Source: an uncultured beta proteobacterium
GTDB taxonomy: Bacteria > Pseudomonadota > Gammaproteobacteria > Burkholderiales > Burkholderiaceae_C
Assembly (NCBI GenBank): GCA_903905735.1
Contig: CAIVHU010000097.1
Coordinates: 1 to 51,722 of the forward strand
Length of the DNA: 51,722 nucleotides
Reading direction: 5' to 3'
In this document: positions 8,879 to 17,312 of the stretch, in pieces
Layout of the letters: each line of letters begins with the position of its first letter
Numbering within the stretch: position 1 is the first letter of the stretch
Translations under genes and position numbers: made by a program
The notes under the pieces: model-generated
Database searches by the model: none
Told to the model about the DNA's origin: nothing
What the model saw: the letters and a program-made list of their open reading frames with translations, nothing else

Positions 8879-9712
8879 ATGCCAAACGGAGCCAAGCGCG
8901 TGCCAGCCATATCTGACCTGCTTGGCCTCAAGGACAGTGACAGCAAGAACGGCGTGCAGTCGCTGGAAATCGGCATGACTATCCTGCGCGCCATCAGCAG
9001 CGGGCACCGCGCGATGATGCTCAAGGACATCGCCAAAGCGGCTGGCATGCCTGCTTCCAAGGTGCACCGCTATCTGGTCAGCCTGGTGCGCTCTGGTCTG
9101 GTGGAGCAGGACCCGGGCACCACGCGCTACGACCTCGGTCCGTTTGCCCTGAGCCTGGGGCTGGTGGCGGTGGACCGGCTCGACCGGGTCAAACTCGGCC
9201 TCGCCGCCATCGCCGATTTGCGCGACGAGATCAACCAGACCACCGCGCTGGCCATCTGGAGCGACAACGGCCCGGTCATCATTCGCTCGGTGCGGCCATA
9301 TCGCCCCATCACCGTCAACGTGGTCACCGGCACCGCGCTGAACCTGCTGACTTCGGCCAGCGGGCGCGTCTATGCCGCACATCTGCCGCGGTCCGTGACA
9401 CAAACCAGAATCGCCGACGAGCAAAACTCCCCGTCCCTGCCATCCGAACTGCAGTCCGCAGTCGGGGTGGATGCCATGCTGGCGCAGGTGCTGGAGAATG
9501 GTTTTTCCACCGTGGCCGATTACCACCTGGTGCCCGGGGTGGCGGCAGCGGCGGCTCCGGTGTTCAATTTCAAGCGCGAGATCACACTGTCCGTTCTCGC
9601 CATCGGTGTCAAAGGCATGATCGATCTGTCGCCCGACGGGCCGGTGATCCATGCCTTGACGCGCTCTGCCCGCGACCTCTCGATGCGCTTGGGCTATGTG
9701 GCTGCACCTTGA
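8879..9712 (+). CDS. IclR-family transcriptional regulator
   Basis: This 277-residue protein has a winged helix-turn-helix at about 25-85 (LKDIAKAAGMPASKVHRYL is the recognition part) and a C-terminal GAF-like effector domain. IclR regulators of aromatic catabolism bind acids or CoA esters and either repress or activate. It is the first gene of the plus-strand supercluster and lies 164 bases before livH. It is the only transcription factor I see between 8.8 and 36 kb; no PaaX or PaaR is present. It is therefore the best candidate to control the transporter and possibly the whole catabolic cluster (inference). Confidence 0.92.
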   Translation: MPNGAKRVPAISDLLGLKDSDSKNGVQSLEIGMTILRAISSGHRAMMLKDIAKAAGMPASKVHRYLVSLVRSGLVEQDPGTTRYDLGPFALSLGLVAVDRLDRVKLGLAAIADLRDEINQTTALAIWSDNGPVIIRSVRPYRPITVNVVTGTALNLLTSASGRVYAAHLPRSVTQTRIADEQNSPSLPSELQSAVGVDAMLAQVLENGFSTVADYHLVPGVAAAAAPVFNFKREITLSVLAIGVKGMIDLSPDGPVIHALTRSARDLSMRLGYVAAP

Positions 9713-9731
9713 AAAATATGGCAAATACCAA

Positions 9732-9760
9732 TTGACAGAATAGATTCCGTATTTCAGAAT
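9732..9760 (+). promoter_or_regulatory. Candidate sigma-70 promoter with overlapping palindrome
   Basis: TTGACA at 9732-9737 and CAGAAT at 9755-9760 are 17 bases apart, a fair -35/-10 pair. The 17-base inverted repeat ATTCCG-N5-CAGAAT (9744-9760, 5 of 6 positions pairing) overlaps the -10, the size and type of site that IclR proteins often use. It lies between iclR and the livH transcript start region. Confidence 0.5.
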
Positions 9761-9820
9761 TAGAACTCAATAACCGCGTGAGCCCAAGCAAAAAGGACTC
9801 ACAGAGCAGGAGACAAAGGC

Positions 9821-9877
9821 ATGCTGAAGTGGTCAACCCGCAACGGGTTGCATGAGTTCGTGACGCGGAGCGCCTGA
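9821..9877 (+). CDS. Possible 18-residue leader peptide before livH
   Basis: An ATG at 9821 follows a good ribosome site (CAGGAG, about 8 bases before) and reads MLKWSTRNGLHEFVTRSA. Its TGA stop (9875-9877) shares one base with the livH ATG (9877), so livH translation may be coupled to it, and livH itself has little ribosome site of its own. Inside the leader a perfect hairpin, CAACCCG (9834-9840) with CGGGTTG (9844-9850), could modulate this coupling. Whether it is translated is not known. Confidence 0.45.
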   Translation: MLKWSTRNGLHEFVTRSA

Positions 9878-10752
9878 TGCTCGCCGAGTTTTTGCAGTTT
9901 CTGTTTTCCGGCATCACCGTCGGAGCCACCTATGCGCTGGCCGCCCTGGGCTTCACGCTGATCTACAACGCCAGCAACGTCATCAACTTTGCCCAAGGTG
10001 AATTCATCATGCTCGGCGGCATGCTGGCGGTGTATTTCACCCAGGCCGGCCTGCCGATGCCACTGGCGCTGGCGCTGGCCATTGCGGTTCCGGCTGTGGT
10101 GGGCATCCTGGTGGAAAAGCTGGCCTTCGAGCCGGTCAAAGGAGCCGAGTCGGTCACGCTGATCATCATCACGATTGGGGCATCGCTGGTCATTCGCGGC
10201 CTGATCCAGGTCTGGCTGGGCAAAAACGCCTTCAGCCTGCCGGCTTTTTCGGGGGACACACCGCTGCATTTTCTGGGTGCCACGCTGATGCCGCAAAGCC
10301 TGTGGGTGCTGGGCGTCACCGCCATGGTGGTGCTGGCGCTCTGGTATTTCTTCAACCGCACGCTGCACGGCAAGGCCATGCTGGCCACGTCGCACAACCG
10401 GACGGCTGCCGAACTGGTGGGCATCAATACCGACGGGGTGCTGCTGCTGAGCTTTGCCATGTCGGCCGCGCTGGGTGCTCTGGGTGGCATTCTGGTGACA
10501 CCGATCACGCTTACCTCGTATGACGTGGGCATCATGCTCTGCCTCAAGGGTTTTGTCGCCGCCGTGGTCGGTGGCTTGGGCAGCGGCCTTGGTGCGGTGG
10601 TCGGCGGTCTGCTGGTGGGCATTCTGGAGGCCATGGGTGCGGGCTATATCTCGTCGTCCTACAAAGACGCGATGCCTTTTGTGCTGATTCTGCTGATCCT
10701 TTTTTTCAGGCCGCGCGGCCTGTTTGGCGGCCATTCCACAGATCGGGTCTGA
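9877..10752 (+). CDS. livH: Branched-chain-type ABC transporter permease LivH
   Basis: This 291-residue, eight-helix permease has the typical entry GATYALAALGFTLIYNAS and INFAQGEF, and ends in FFRPRGLFG, the LivH signature tail. It forms the inner-membrane channel with LivM. In aromatic clusters such systems import aryl carboxylates rather than amino acids. That is the likely role here, as it is followed by livM, livG and livF and embedded in paa genes. The matching binding protein lies 15 kb downstream at 25756. Confidence 0.95.
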   Translation: MLAEFLQFLFSGITVGATYALAALGFTLIYNASNVINFAQGEFIMLGGMLAVYFTQAGLPMPLALALAIAVPAVVGILVEKLAFEPVKGAESVTLIIITIGASLVIRGLIQVWLGKNAFSLPAFSGDTPLHFLGATLMPQSLWVLGVTAMVVLALWYFFNRTLHGKAMLATSHNRTAAELVGINTDGVLLLSFAMSAALGALGGILVTPITLTSYDVGIMLCLKGFVAAVVGGLGSGLGAVVGGLLVGILEAMGAGYISSSYKDAMPFVLILLILFFRPRGLFGGHSTDRV

Positions 10753-10756
10753 AGAC

Positions 10757-11691
10757 ATGCACAAGAACCCGTTTGTCGGCTTGTACCTCATCGTGGCGGT
10801 GCTGCTGGTGCTGCCGTTTGTGCTGCCCAACAGCTTTTATGTCGACCTGGCAATCCGCATGATCATCAACGCGGTGATCGTGCTGGGCCTGAACCTGCTG
10901 ATTGGTTTTGCCGGGCAAATCAGTCTGGGGCACGCTGGTTTTCTGGGCATCGGGGCCTATGCCAGCGCCGTCCTGCCAAGCCATTTTGGCTGGCACCCGC
11001 TGCTGGCCATGGGCGCAGGCATGGTTGCCGCATCCGCACTGGCTGCGCTGTTGGCGCGACCCATTTTCAAGCTCAAGGGCCATTACCTGGCGATGGCCAC
11101 GCTGGGCCTGGGCATCATCATCAGCATCACGGTGCGCAACGAAGCCGGCCTGACCGGCGGCCCGGATGGCATGCCGGTGGATGCGATGCGCCTGGCGGGT
11201 TTTGAGATATCGGGCGACAAGCACTGGTACTGGATCTGCGCGTTCATCCTAAGTTTTAGCGTCTGGGCCTCGCTGAACCTGATCGACTCGCCCTTTGGCA
11301 GGGCGTTGCGCGCGCTGCACGGCTCCGAGGTCGCCTCCAAAGTGGTCGGTGTGAATGTGGCGCGTTACAAGATGGCCATCTTTGTGCTCTCGGCCGGGTT
11401 TGCCAGCTTCATGGGCAGCATCACGGCGCATTACGTCGGCTTTGTCACACCCAATCTGGCTGACTTTTTCCACTCGATAGAACTCGTCACCATGGTGGTA
11501 ATTGGCGGCATGGCCTCGGTCTATGGCTCGGTGGTTGGTGCCGTACTGCTGACCGCCCTGCCGCAAGCACTGACCTCGTTTGAAGGCTGGGAAACCGTTG
11601 CCTTTGGCACAATTTTGATGCTGTGCATGATCTTTCTGCCCAAGGGGCTGGTGCCCACGCTGGCGGCGCGCTTTGGCCGGGGAGCCGACTG

Positions 11692-11692
<1 letters not shown>
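10757..11692 (+). CDS. livM: Branched-chain-type ABC transporter permease LivM
   Basis: ATG 10757 (MHKNPFVGLYLIVA) is chosen over an upstream in-frame start because it follows livH by four bases and gives the usual length (311 residues). Conserved points are LNLLIGFAGQISLGHAGF, the GGPDGM loop, and GRALRALHGSEVAS, the cytoplasmic loop that contacts the ATPases. It is the second transmembrane subunit with LivH. Its stop TGA shares a base with the livG start. Confidence 0.95.
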
Positions 11693-12453
<761 letters not shown>

Positions 12454-12465
12454 CTGACACTGAGC

Positions 12466-13806
12466 ATGGACGCATTGCGCATCATCAGCGAAGACCACAA
12501 CAACCTTTGGCGGCTCGCCACCACGGTGGATCAGCTCGCGGGCGAGATGGAGACCCAGGCCAAGGCTGGCGCACCCGCCGGGCAGGCGATCGACACGGCG
12601 TTTTTTAGCTCGGTGCTGGACTACATCGAACAGTTTGTCGAGCGCTCGCACCACCCAAAGGAAGATGACTACTTGTTTCGGCTGCTGCGCCTGCGCAACC
12701 CCTATGCCGCACCCACGCTGGCCGCCCTGCAAGCCGACCATCGGGGCGGCTTGGCCCGGTTGGGCACCTTGCGCCAGAGGCTGAGCGAGGCAACCCAAGG
12801 CCAGTTGCCAGTGGCAGACCTGGCCAACCAGCTGCGCGCCTACACGGCGGCCATGAAGACGCACATCCTCACCGAGGAAAAAGAAGTGATGCCGCTGGCA
12901 CGCAAGGCGCTGCGCAAAGAAGACTGGCTGGAGATCAACCGCGCCTTCAACGACAACCACGACCCGCTGTTTGGCGACACCGCCCAGGCAGAATTTCGCG
13001 AGCTGTACCACCGCATCGTGAGCCTGGCCCCCGAGTCGGTTGGCCTGGGTGGCCACAGCGTGGGCAGTCTGCCGGCCAAGGCGGTGGCCGTTGAGGCCGA
13101 AGTGCTGCTGCGTGTGCAGGGCATGGAGAGTTGTTATGGCCGCATCAAGGCGCTCAAGGGCATCACGCTGGAGGTGCGCCGTGGCGAAACCGTGGCACTC
13201 GTCGGTGCCAATGGCGCAGGCAAAACCACGTTCTTGCGCACGCTTTCCGGTGTGCAACCCATGAGCGCGGGCAGTATCCACTTTGACGGCGACGACATCA
13301 GCAAACTGCGCTCGGACAAACGCATGCGCCGCGGCATTTGTCAAAGCCCTGAAGGGCGGCAAGTCTTTGGCCCGCTGTCGATCGAAGACAACCTGCGTCT
13401 GGGCGCCTATACGCAGCCCCGCCACCATGTCGAAGGCGACCTGGAGAAGATATTCACCATGTTCCCGATCCTTCGGGAAAAGCGCGCCCTTCCCGCAGGC
13501 ACCCTGTCTGGCGGCCAGCAGCAGATGCTGGCGATTGGCCGCGCGTTGATGGGGCGGCCCAGCCTGTTGCTGCTCGACGAGCCGTCGATGGGCCTGGCAC
13601 CGCTGCTGGTGCAAGAGGTATTTGAGGTGATCAAGACCCTGAAAAGCCAGGGCATGACGATCTTGCTGGTGGAACAGAACGCGCTGGCGGCGCTGGATAT
13701 TGCCGATCGTGCTTACGTGCTGGAAACCGGCAACGTCACCCTCACAGGAACCGGGCAGGAACTGATCAGCAACGAGCAGGTCAGAGCAGCCTACCTGGGT
13801 ATGTAA
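12466..13806 (+). CDS. livF: Hemerythrin/HHE di-iron domain fused to LivF ATPase
   Basis: One 446-residue frame carries two domains. Residues 1-190 are a helical HHE-type domain with a full ligand set: H11, H62 (HHPKED), E66, H92, H133 and E137. The HxxxE pairs and the spacings resemble YtfE/RIC-type di-iron proteins. Residues about 213-446 are a complete LivF ATPase: Walker A GANGAGKTT (247-255), LSGGQQQM signature, Walker B LLLLDEPSMGLAP. Usual LivF proteins are about 235 residues, so the front domain is extra. A linker (about 190-212) is rich in Gly, Ser and Ala. Known HHE domains bind O2, NO or repair iron centres; sensing or gating of transport is inference. Internal starts near 13100 could also give a bare LivF. 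Confidence 0.9.
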   Translation: MDALRIISEDHNNLWRLATTVDQLAGEMETQAKAGAPAGQAIDTAFFSSVLDYIEQFVERSHHPKEDDYLFRLLRLRNPYAAPTLAALQADHRGGLARLGTLRQRLSEATQGQLPVADLANQLRAYTAAMKTHILTEEKEVMPLARKALRKEDWLEINRAFNDNHDPLFGDTAQAEFRELYHRIVSLAPESVGLGGHSVGSLPAKAVAVEAEVLLRVQGMESCYGRIKALKGITLEVRRGETVALVGANGAGKTTFLRTLSGVQPMSAGSIHFDGDDISKLRSDKRMRRGICQSPEGRQVFGPLSIEDNLRLGAYTQPRHHVEGDLEKIFTMFPILREKRALPAGTLSGGQQQMLAIGRALMGRPSLLLLDEPSMGLAPLLVQEVFEVIKTLKSQGMTILLVEQNALAALDIADRAYVLETGNVTLTGTGQELISNEQVRAAYLGM

Positions 13807-13826
13807 TCGATTTAAAGAGGAAAGAT

Positions 13827-14792
13827 ATGACCAAGAAATTCGCATCCCAAGCCGACCTGGCCGTCAAGAAGACCACCTTCGCCCAGTTGTCCCAGCACTG
13901 CTGGGCCTACACCGCCGAGGGCGACCCGAACACCGGCGTGATCATTGGCGATGACGCGGTGCTGATCTGCGATGCACTCGCCACGCCGGTGATGGCGCAA
14001 AGCCTGATTGCCGAGATCCGCAAGGTGACTGACAAGCCCATCAAGTACGTGGTGCTGTCACACTACCACGCGGTGCGCGTGCTCGGCGCCTCGGGCTACA
14101 AGGCAGCTGGCATGCAGGAGATCATTGCCAGCCAGGGCACTTATGAGCTGATCGTCGAGCGCGGCGCGCAGGACATGCAAAGTGAGTACGAACGTTTTCC
14201 CAGGCTGTTTGATGCGTTTGACTCGATCCCCGGCCTGACCTGGCCAACGCTCGTTTTTCAGGAGCAGTTGACCCTTTATATGTCTGGGCTGGAGGTCAAA
14301 ATCATGCATCTTGGTGCCGGCCATACCAAGGGCGACACGGTGGTCTGGGTGCCGTCCGAGAAAGTGCTGTTTTCGGGCGACCTGATCGAGGCGGATGCCG
14401 CCTGCTACACCGGCGATGCGCAGTTGGAAGAATGGCCCGCCACGCTGGACGCGCTGGCTGCATTGCAGCCAGAGAAGATTGTGCCCGGCCGTGGCCCGGC
14501 GCTCGACACCCCTGAGCGGGTGCGTGACGGACTGGCCTACACGCGCGACTTTGTGTCTACCTTGCTGAGTTCAGCCAAAGAAGCTGTGGCGCAGGGCATG
14601 AACCTCAAGCAGGCCATGACGCACTGCCGCAAGGCGATGGACCCCAAGTTTGCTCAGGTCTTCATTTACGAGCACTGCCTGCCGTTCGACGTGACCCGCG
14701 CGGTGGATGAAGCCAGCGGGATCAAACACCCACGCATCTGGACCGCCGAGCGCGACAAGGAGATGTGGCACGGTCTGCAAGCAGCCGATTAG
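13827..14792 (+). CDS. Metallo-beta-lactamase-fold protein with altered metal site
   Basis: This 321-residue protein follows a strong ribosome site (AAGAGGAAAG). The fold is shown by LSHYHAVR (77-84), HLGAGHTKGD (161-170) and FSGDLIE (182-188). Site-one ligands H79, H81 and H166 and the bridging D185 are present. The usual Asp-His of HxHxDH are V83 and R84, and the final His of PGHGP is R222, so the second metal site is probably lost. Families like this hydrolyse thioesters, lactones or sulfur compounds; the substrate here is unknown. Its place between the transporter and the monooxygenase suggests a role in the aromatic pathway, possibly as a thioesterase or lactonase (inference). Confidence 0.85.
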   Translation: MTKKFASQADLAVKKTTFAQLSQHCWAYTAEGDPNTGVIIGDDAVLICDALATPVMAQSLIAEIRKVTDKPIKYVVLSHYHAVRVLGASGYKAAGMQEIIASQGTYELIVERGAQDMQSEYERFPRLFDAFDSIPGLTWPTLVFQEQLTLYMSGLEVKIMHLGAGHTKGDTVVWVPSEKVLFSGDLIEADAACYTGDAQLEEWPATLDALAALQPEKIVPGRGPALDTPERVRDGLAYTRDFVSTLLSSAKEAVAQGMNLKQAMTHCRKAMDPKFAQVFIYEHCLPFDVTRAVDEASGIKHPRIWTAERDKEMWHGLQAAD

Positions 14793-14850
14793 CACCCAAC
14801 CAGTCAAATCACTCGCTCCAGCAAAGACAACACACCACAAGAGACAAGCC

Positions 14851-16524
14851 ATGCTGAGCACCTACCAGTACCCCAAATACGACTACCAGCGCCCGCCCGA
14901 GCAAAGCGGTGCGGCCGTCAAGCGCTACCCGGTGGTGGTGGTTGGCGCGGGCCCGGTGGGGCTGGCTGCAGCCATCGAGTTGGCCCAGTCGGGCACGCCG
15001 GTCGTGGTGCTCGACGACGACGACACAGTGTCTGTCGGTTCGCGCGGCGTGTGTTACGCCAAGCGGGCGCTTGAGGTGCTGGACCGCCTTGGGCTGGGCC
15101 AGCCCTGCGTGGACAAAGGTGTGAGCTGGAACGTGGGTCGCACGTTTTTCCGCGAGCAGGAGGTGTACAACTTCAACCTTCGCACCGACCCGGACCACAA
15201 GCGCCCGGGCATGATCAACCTGCAACAGTATTACCTCGAAGAGTTTGAGGTCAGGCGCGCCAGGGACTTTACCAACCTCGATCTGCGTTTCAGAAACCGG
15301 GTGGTGTCAGTCACACCCGAGGGTGACGGGGCCACGCTGCAAGTCGAAACACCCGACGGCATCTACACCCTGCAAACCGACTGGCTGGTGGTGGCCGACG
15401 GCGCGCGCTCCAACATCCGGCGCATGATGAACCTCGAGATCGAAGGCAAGGTGTTCCAGGACCGCTTTTTGATTGCCGACGTGGTGATGAAAGCTGACTT
15501 TCCGCATGAGCGCTGGTTCTGGTTTGACCCGCCGTTTCACCGAAACCAGTCGGTGCTTCTGCACCGCCAGGCTGACAATGTGTATCGCATTGACTTTCAG
15601 CTCGGCTGGCAGGCCGACCCGGAAGAAGAGAAGAAGCCCGAAAAAGTCATTCCGCGCATCCAGGCCATGCTGGGCGATGAGCGCGAATTTGAGCTCGAAT
15701 GGGTCAGCGTCTATACCTTTCAATGCCGCCGCATGGCCGCCTTTACCCATGGCCATGTGCTGTTTGTCGGCGATGCGGCGCATCAGGTCTCGCCGTTTGG
15801 CGCGCGTGGTGCCAATTCAGGCATCCAGGACACCGACAACCTGTGCTGGAAGCTCAAACTGGTGATCGACGGCAAAGCGCCGGTCAGCCTGCTTGAGAGC
15901 TACTCCGAAGAGCGCGTATTTGCAGCCGATGAAAACCTGCTCAATTCCACCCGCTCGACCGACTTCATCACGCCCAAGAGCGAGACCTCGCTGACCTTTC
16001 GCAATGCCGTGCTGAGCCTGGCGCGCCAGCATCCGTTTGCCCGCGCGCTGGTCAACTCGGGGCGGCTCTCGGTGCCCAGCATCCTGAGCAGTTCCAGCCT
16101 GAACACGCCCGACACCGACCTCTTCGCCGGTGACATGGTGCCCGGCGCGCCTATGGACGACGCGCCGATGCGCCAAGGCGGGCAGGCGCGCTGGCTGCTC
16201 GATGCGGTTGGCAGCCGGTTCACGGCCGTGATGTTTGTCAATGCTGCAACGGCCCCGGATGCCGCGCAGTTGACGCAATTTGCGGCGCTGGCACAACAAA
16301 CCATTCCGGTCGATGTGTTGCTGATCAGCGCCCAGTCCGCCCCAGAGCCCGCCGGGCCAGCGACCCTGCATGACACTGCGGGCCGGTTTGCCCAGCGCTT
16401 TGATGCCAGACCCGGCACCACCTACCTGATCCGTCCGGACCAGCATGTGGCAGCGCGCTGGCGCGCCTTTGGCGCCTTGCAGATCAGCGCGGCGGTAGCG
16501 CGCGCCACCTGCCAACCTCGCTAA
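14851..16524 (+). CDS. FAD-dependent aromatic-ring monooxygenase (MhaA/MhpA-like)
   Basis: ATG 14851 gives MLSTYQYPKYDYQRPP; the protein is 557 residues, normal for the PheA/TfdB/MhpA group. It shows the FAD-binding GAGPVG (32-37), the DG motif ADGARSN (182-188) and the second FAD motif FVGDAAHQVSPFGARG (305-320), with a thioredoxin-like C-terminal domain. Such enzymes hydroxylate phenolic rings with NAD(P)H and O2. It is directly followed by a small DUF2783 gene, as in two-component 3-hydroxyphenylacetate 6-hydroxylase (MhaA with coupling protein MhaB) of Pseudomonas putida U, which makes homogentisate. With fumarylacetoacetase and MaiA nearby, homogentisate or a close analogue is the likely product (inference). 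Confidence 0.85.
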   Translation: MLSTYQYPKYDYQRPPEQSGAAVKRYPVVVVGAGPVGLAAAIELAQSGTPVVVLDDDDTVSVGSRGVCYAKRALEVLDRLGLGQPCVDKGVSWNVGRTFFREQEVYNFNLRTDPDHKRPGMINLQQYYLEEFEVRRARDFTNLDLRFRNRVVSVTPEGDGATLQVETPDGIYTLQTDWLVVADGARSNIRRMMNLEIEGKVFQDRFLIADVVMKADFPHERWFWFDPPFHRNQSVLLHRQADNVYRIDFQLGWQADPEEEKKPEKVIPRIQAMLGDEREFELEWVSVYTFQCRRMAAFTHGHVLFVGDAAHQVSPFGARGANSGIQDTDNLCWKLKLVIDGKAPVSLLESYSEERVFAADENLLNSTRSTDFITPKSETSLTFRNAVLSLARQHPFARALVNSGRLSVPSILSSSSLNTPDTDLFAGDMVPGAPMDDAPMRQGGQARWLLDAVGSRFTAVMFVNAATAPDAAQLTQFAALAQQTIPVDVLLISAQSAPEPAGPATLHDTAGRFAQRFDARPGTTYLIRPDQHVAARWRAFGALQISAAVARATCQPR

Positions 16525-16534
16525 GGAGCTTGTC

Positions 16535-16759
16535 ATGCCTTTGAATCTGCAACCGAATTTTTCCGAACCCGGCAAGCGTTACTTTCGCGCCTTCACGCCC
16601 GGGGATGACTTTTACGAGGCGCTGATCGGCACCCATCGTGACCTGAGCAACGAGCAAAGCGCCATGGTGAATGCCAAGCTGATCCTGCTGCTGGCCAACC
16701 ACATTGGCGACATCAGCGTGCTGCGCGAAGCCATGCAGGTGGCCCGCCAAGACATTTGA
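16535..16759 (+). CDS. DUF2783 small protein, likely monooxygenase partner
   Basis: This 74-residue protein, after an AAGGAG site, has the family core LSNEQSAMVNAKLILLLANH followed by IGDISVLREAM. DUF2783 genes often sit next to FAD hydroxylases like the one upstream. Its size and place fit a coupling protein such as MhaB; that link is by context and memory, not by alignment. It has no transmembrane segment or Cys. Confidence 0.8.
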   Translation: MPLNLQPNFSEPGKRYFRAFTPGDDFYEALIGTHRDLSNEQSAMVNAKLILLLANHIGDISVLREAMQVARQDI

Positions 16760-16769
16760 GGAGAACACC

Positions 16770-17309
16770 ATGCAGATCCAGAAAATTCACCACGTGGCCT
16801 ACCGCTGCAAGGATGCCAAGCAAACCGTCGAGTGGTACCAGAAGTACCTGAACATGAATTTCATCCTGGCCATTGCCGAGAACGAAGTGCCCTCGACCAA
16901 GGAACCCGATCCTTACATGCATGTGTTCCTGGATGCCGGTGGTGGCAACGTGCTGGCTTTTTTCGAGCTGCCGACGCAACCCGAGATGGGTCGCGACCCC
17001 AACACCCCGGCGTGGACGCAGCACCTGGCCATGCAGGTCGGCTCGGTCGAAGAATTGCTGGAAACCAAGGCCAAACTGGAGGCCGATGGCATTGCAGTGG
17101 TCGGCCCGACCGATCACACCATTTTCAAGTCGATCTACTTTTTTGACCCCAGTGGCCACCGGCTCGAACTGGCGGCTAACACCGGCACCCCCGCGATGTC
17201 GAAAATGCTCGACGAGGTGAAGTGGGACATGCTCAACGAGTGGGCGATCACCAAAAAAGCCCCGCAGCACGCCCGCTGGATGCACGACGGCAGCTACGCG
17301 GGTGAATAA
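16770..17309 (+). CDS. VOC-superfamily protein, candidate ring-cleaving dioxygenase
   Basis: ATG 16770 follows GAGGAGAA and gives MQIQKIHHVAYRC; the protein is 179 residues. The paired beta-alpha-beta-beta-beta units of the VOC fold are visible with metal-type residues H8, E66 (FFEL), H85 (TQHLAMQV) and E133 (GHRLEL). H, H and E are also the triad of type I extradiol dioxygenases, while H-E-H-E is the glyoxalase I set. It lies between the hydroxylase pair and fumarylacetoacetase, exactly where a homogentisate dioxygenase would be expected, and no cupin HmgA exists in the window. It may therefore open the ring, or do an isomerase or lyase step instead. The reaction is unproven. Confidence 0.8.
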   Translation: MQIQKIHHVAYRCKDAKQTVEWYQKYLNMNFILAIAENEVPSTKEPDPYMHVFLDAGGGNVLAFFELPTQPEMGRDPNTPAWTQHLAMQVGSVEELLETKAKLEADGIAVVGPTDHTIFKSIYFFDPSGHRLELAANTGTPAMSKMLDEVKWDMLNEWAITKKAPQHARWMHDGSYAGE

Positions 17310-17312
17310 GGC

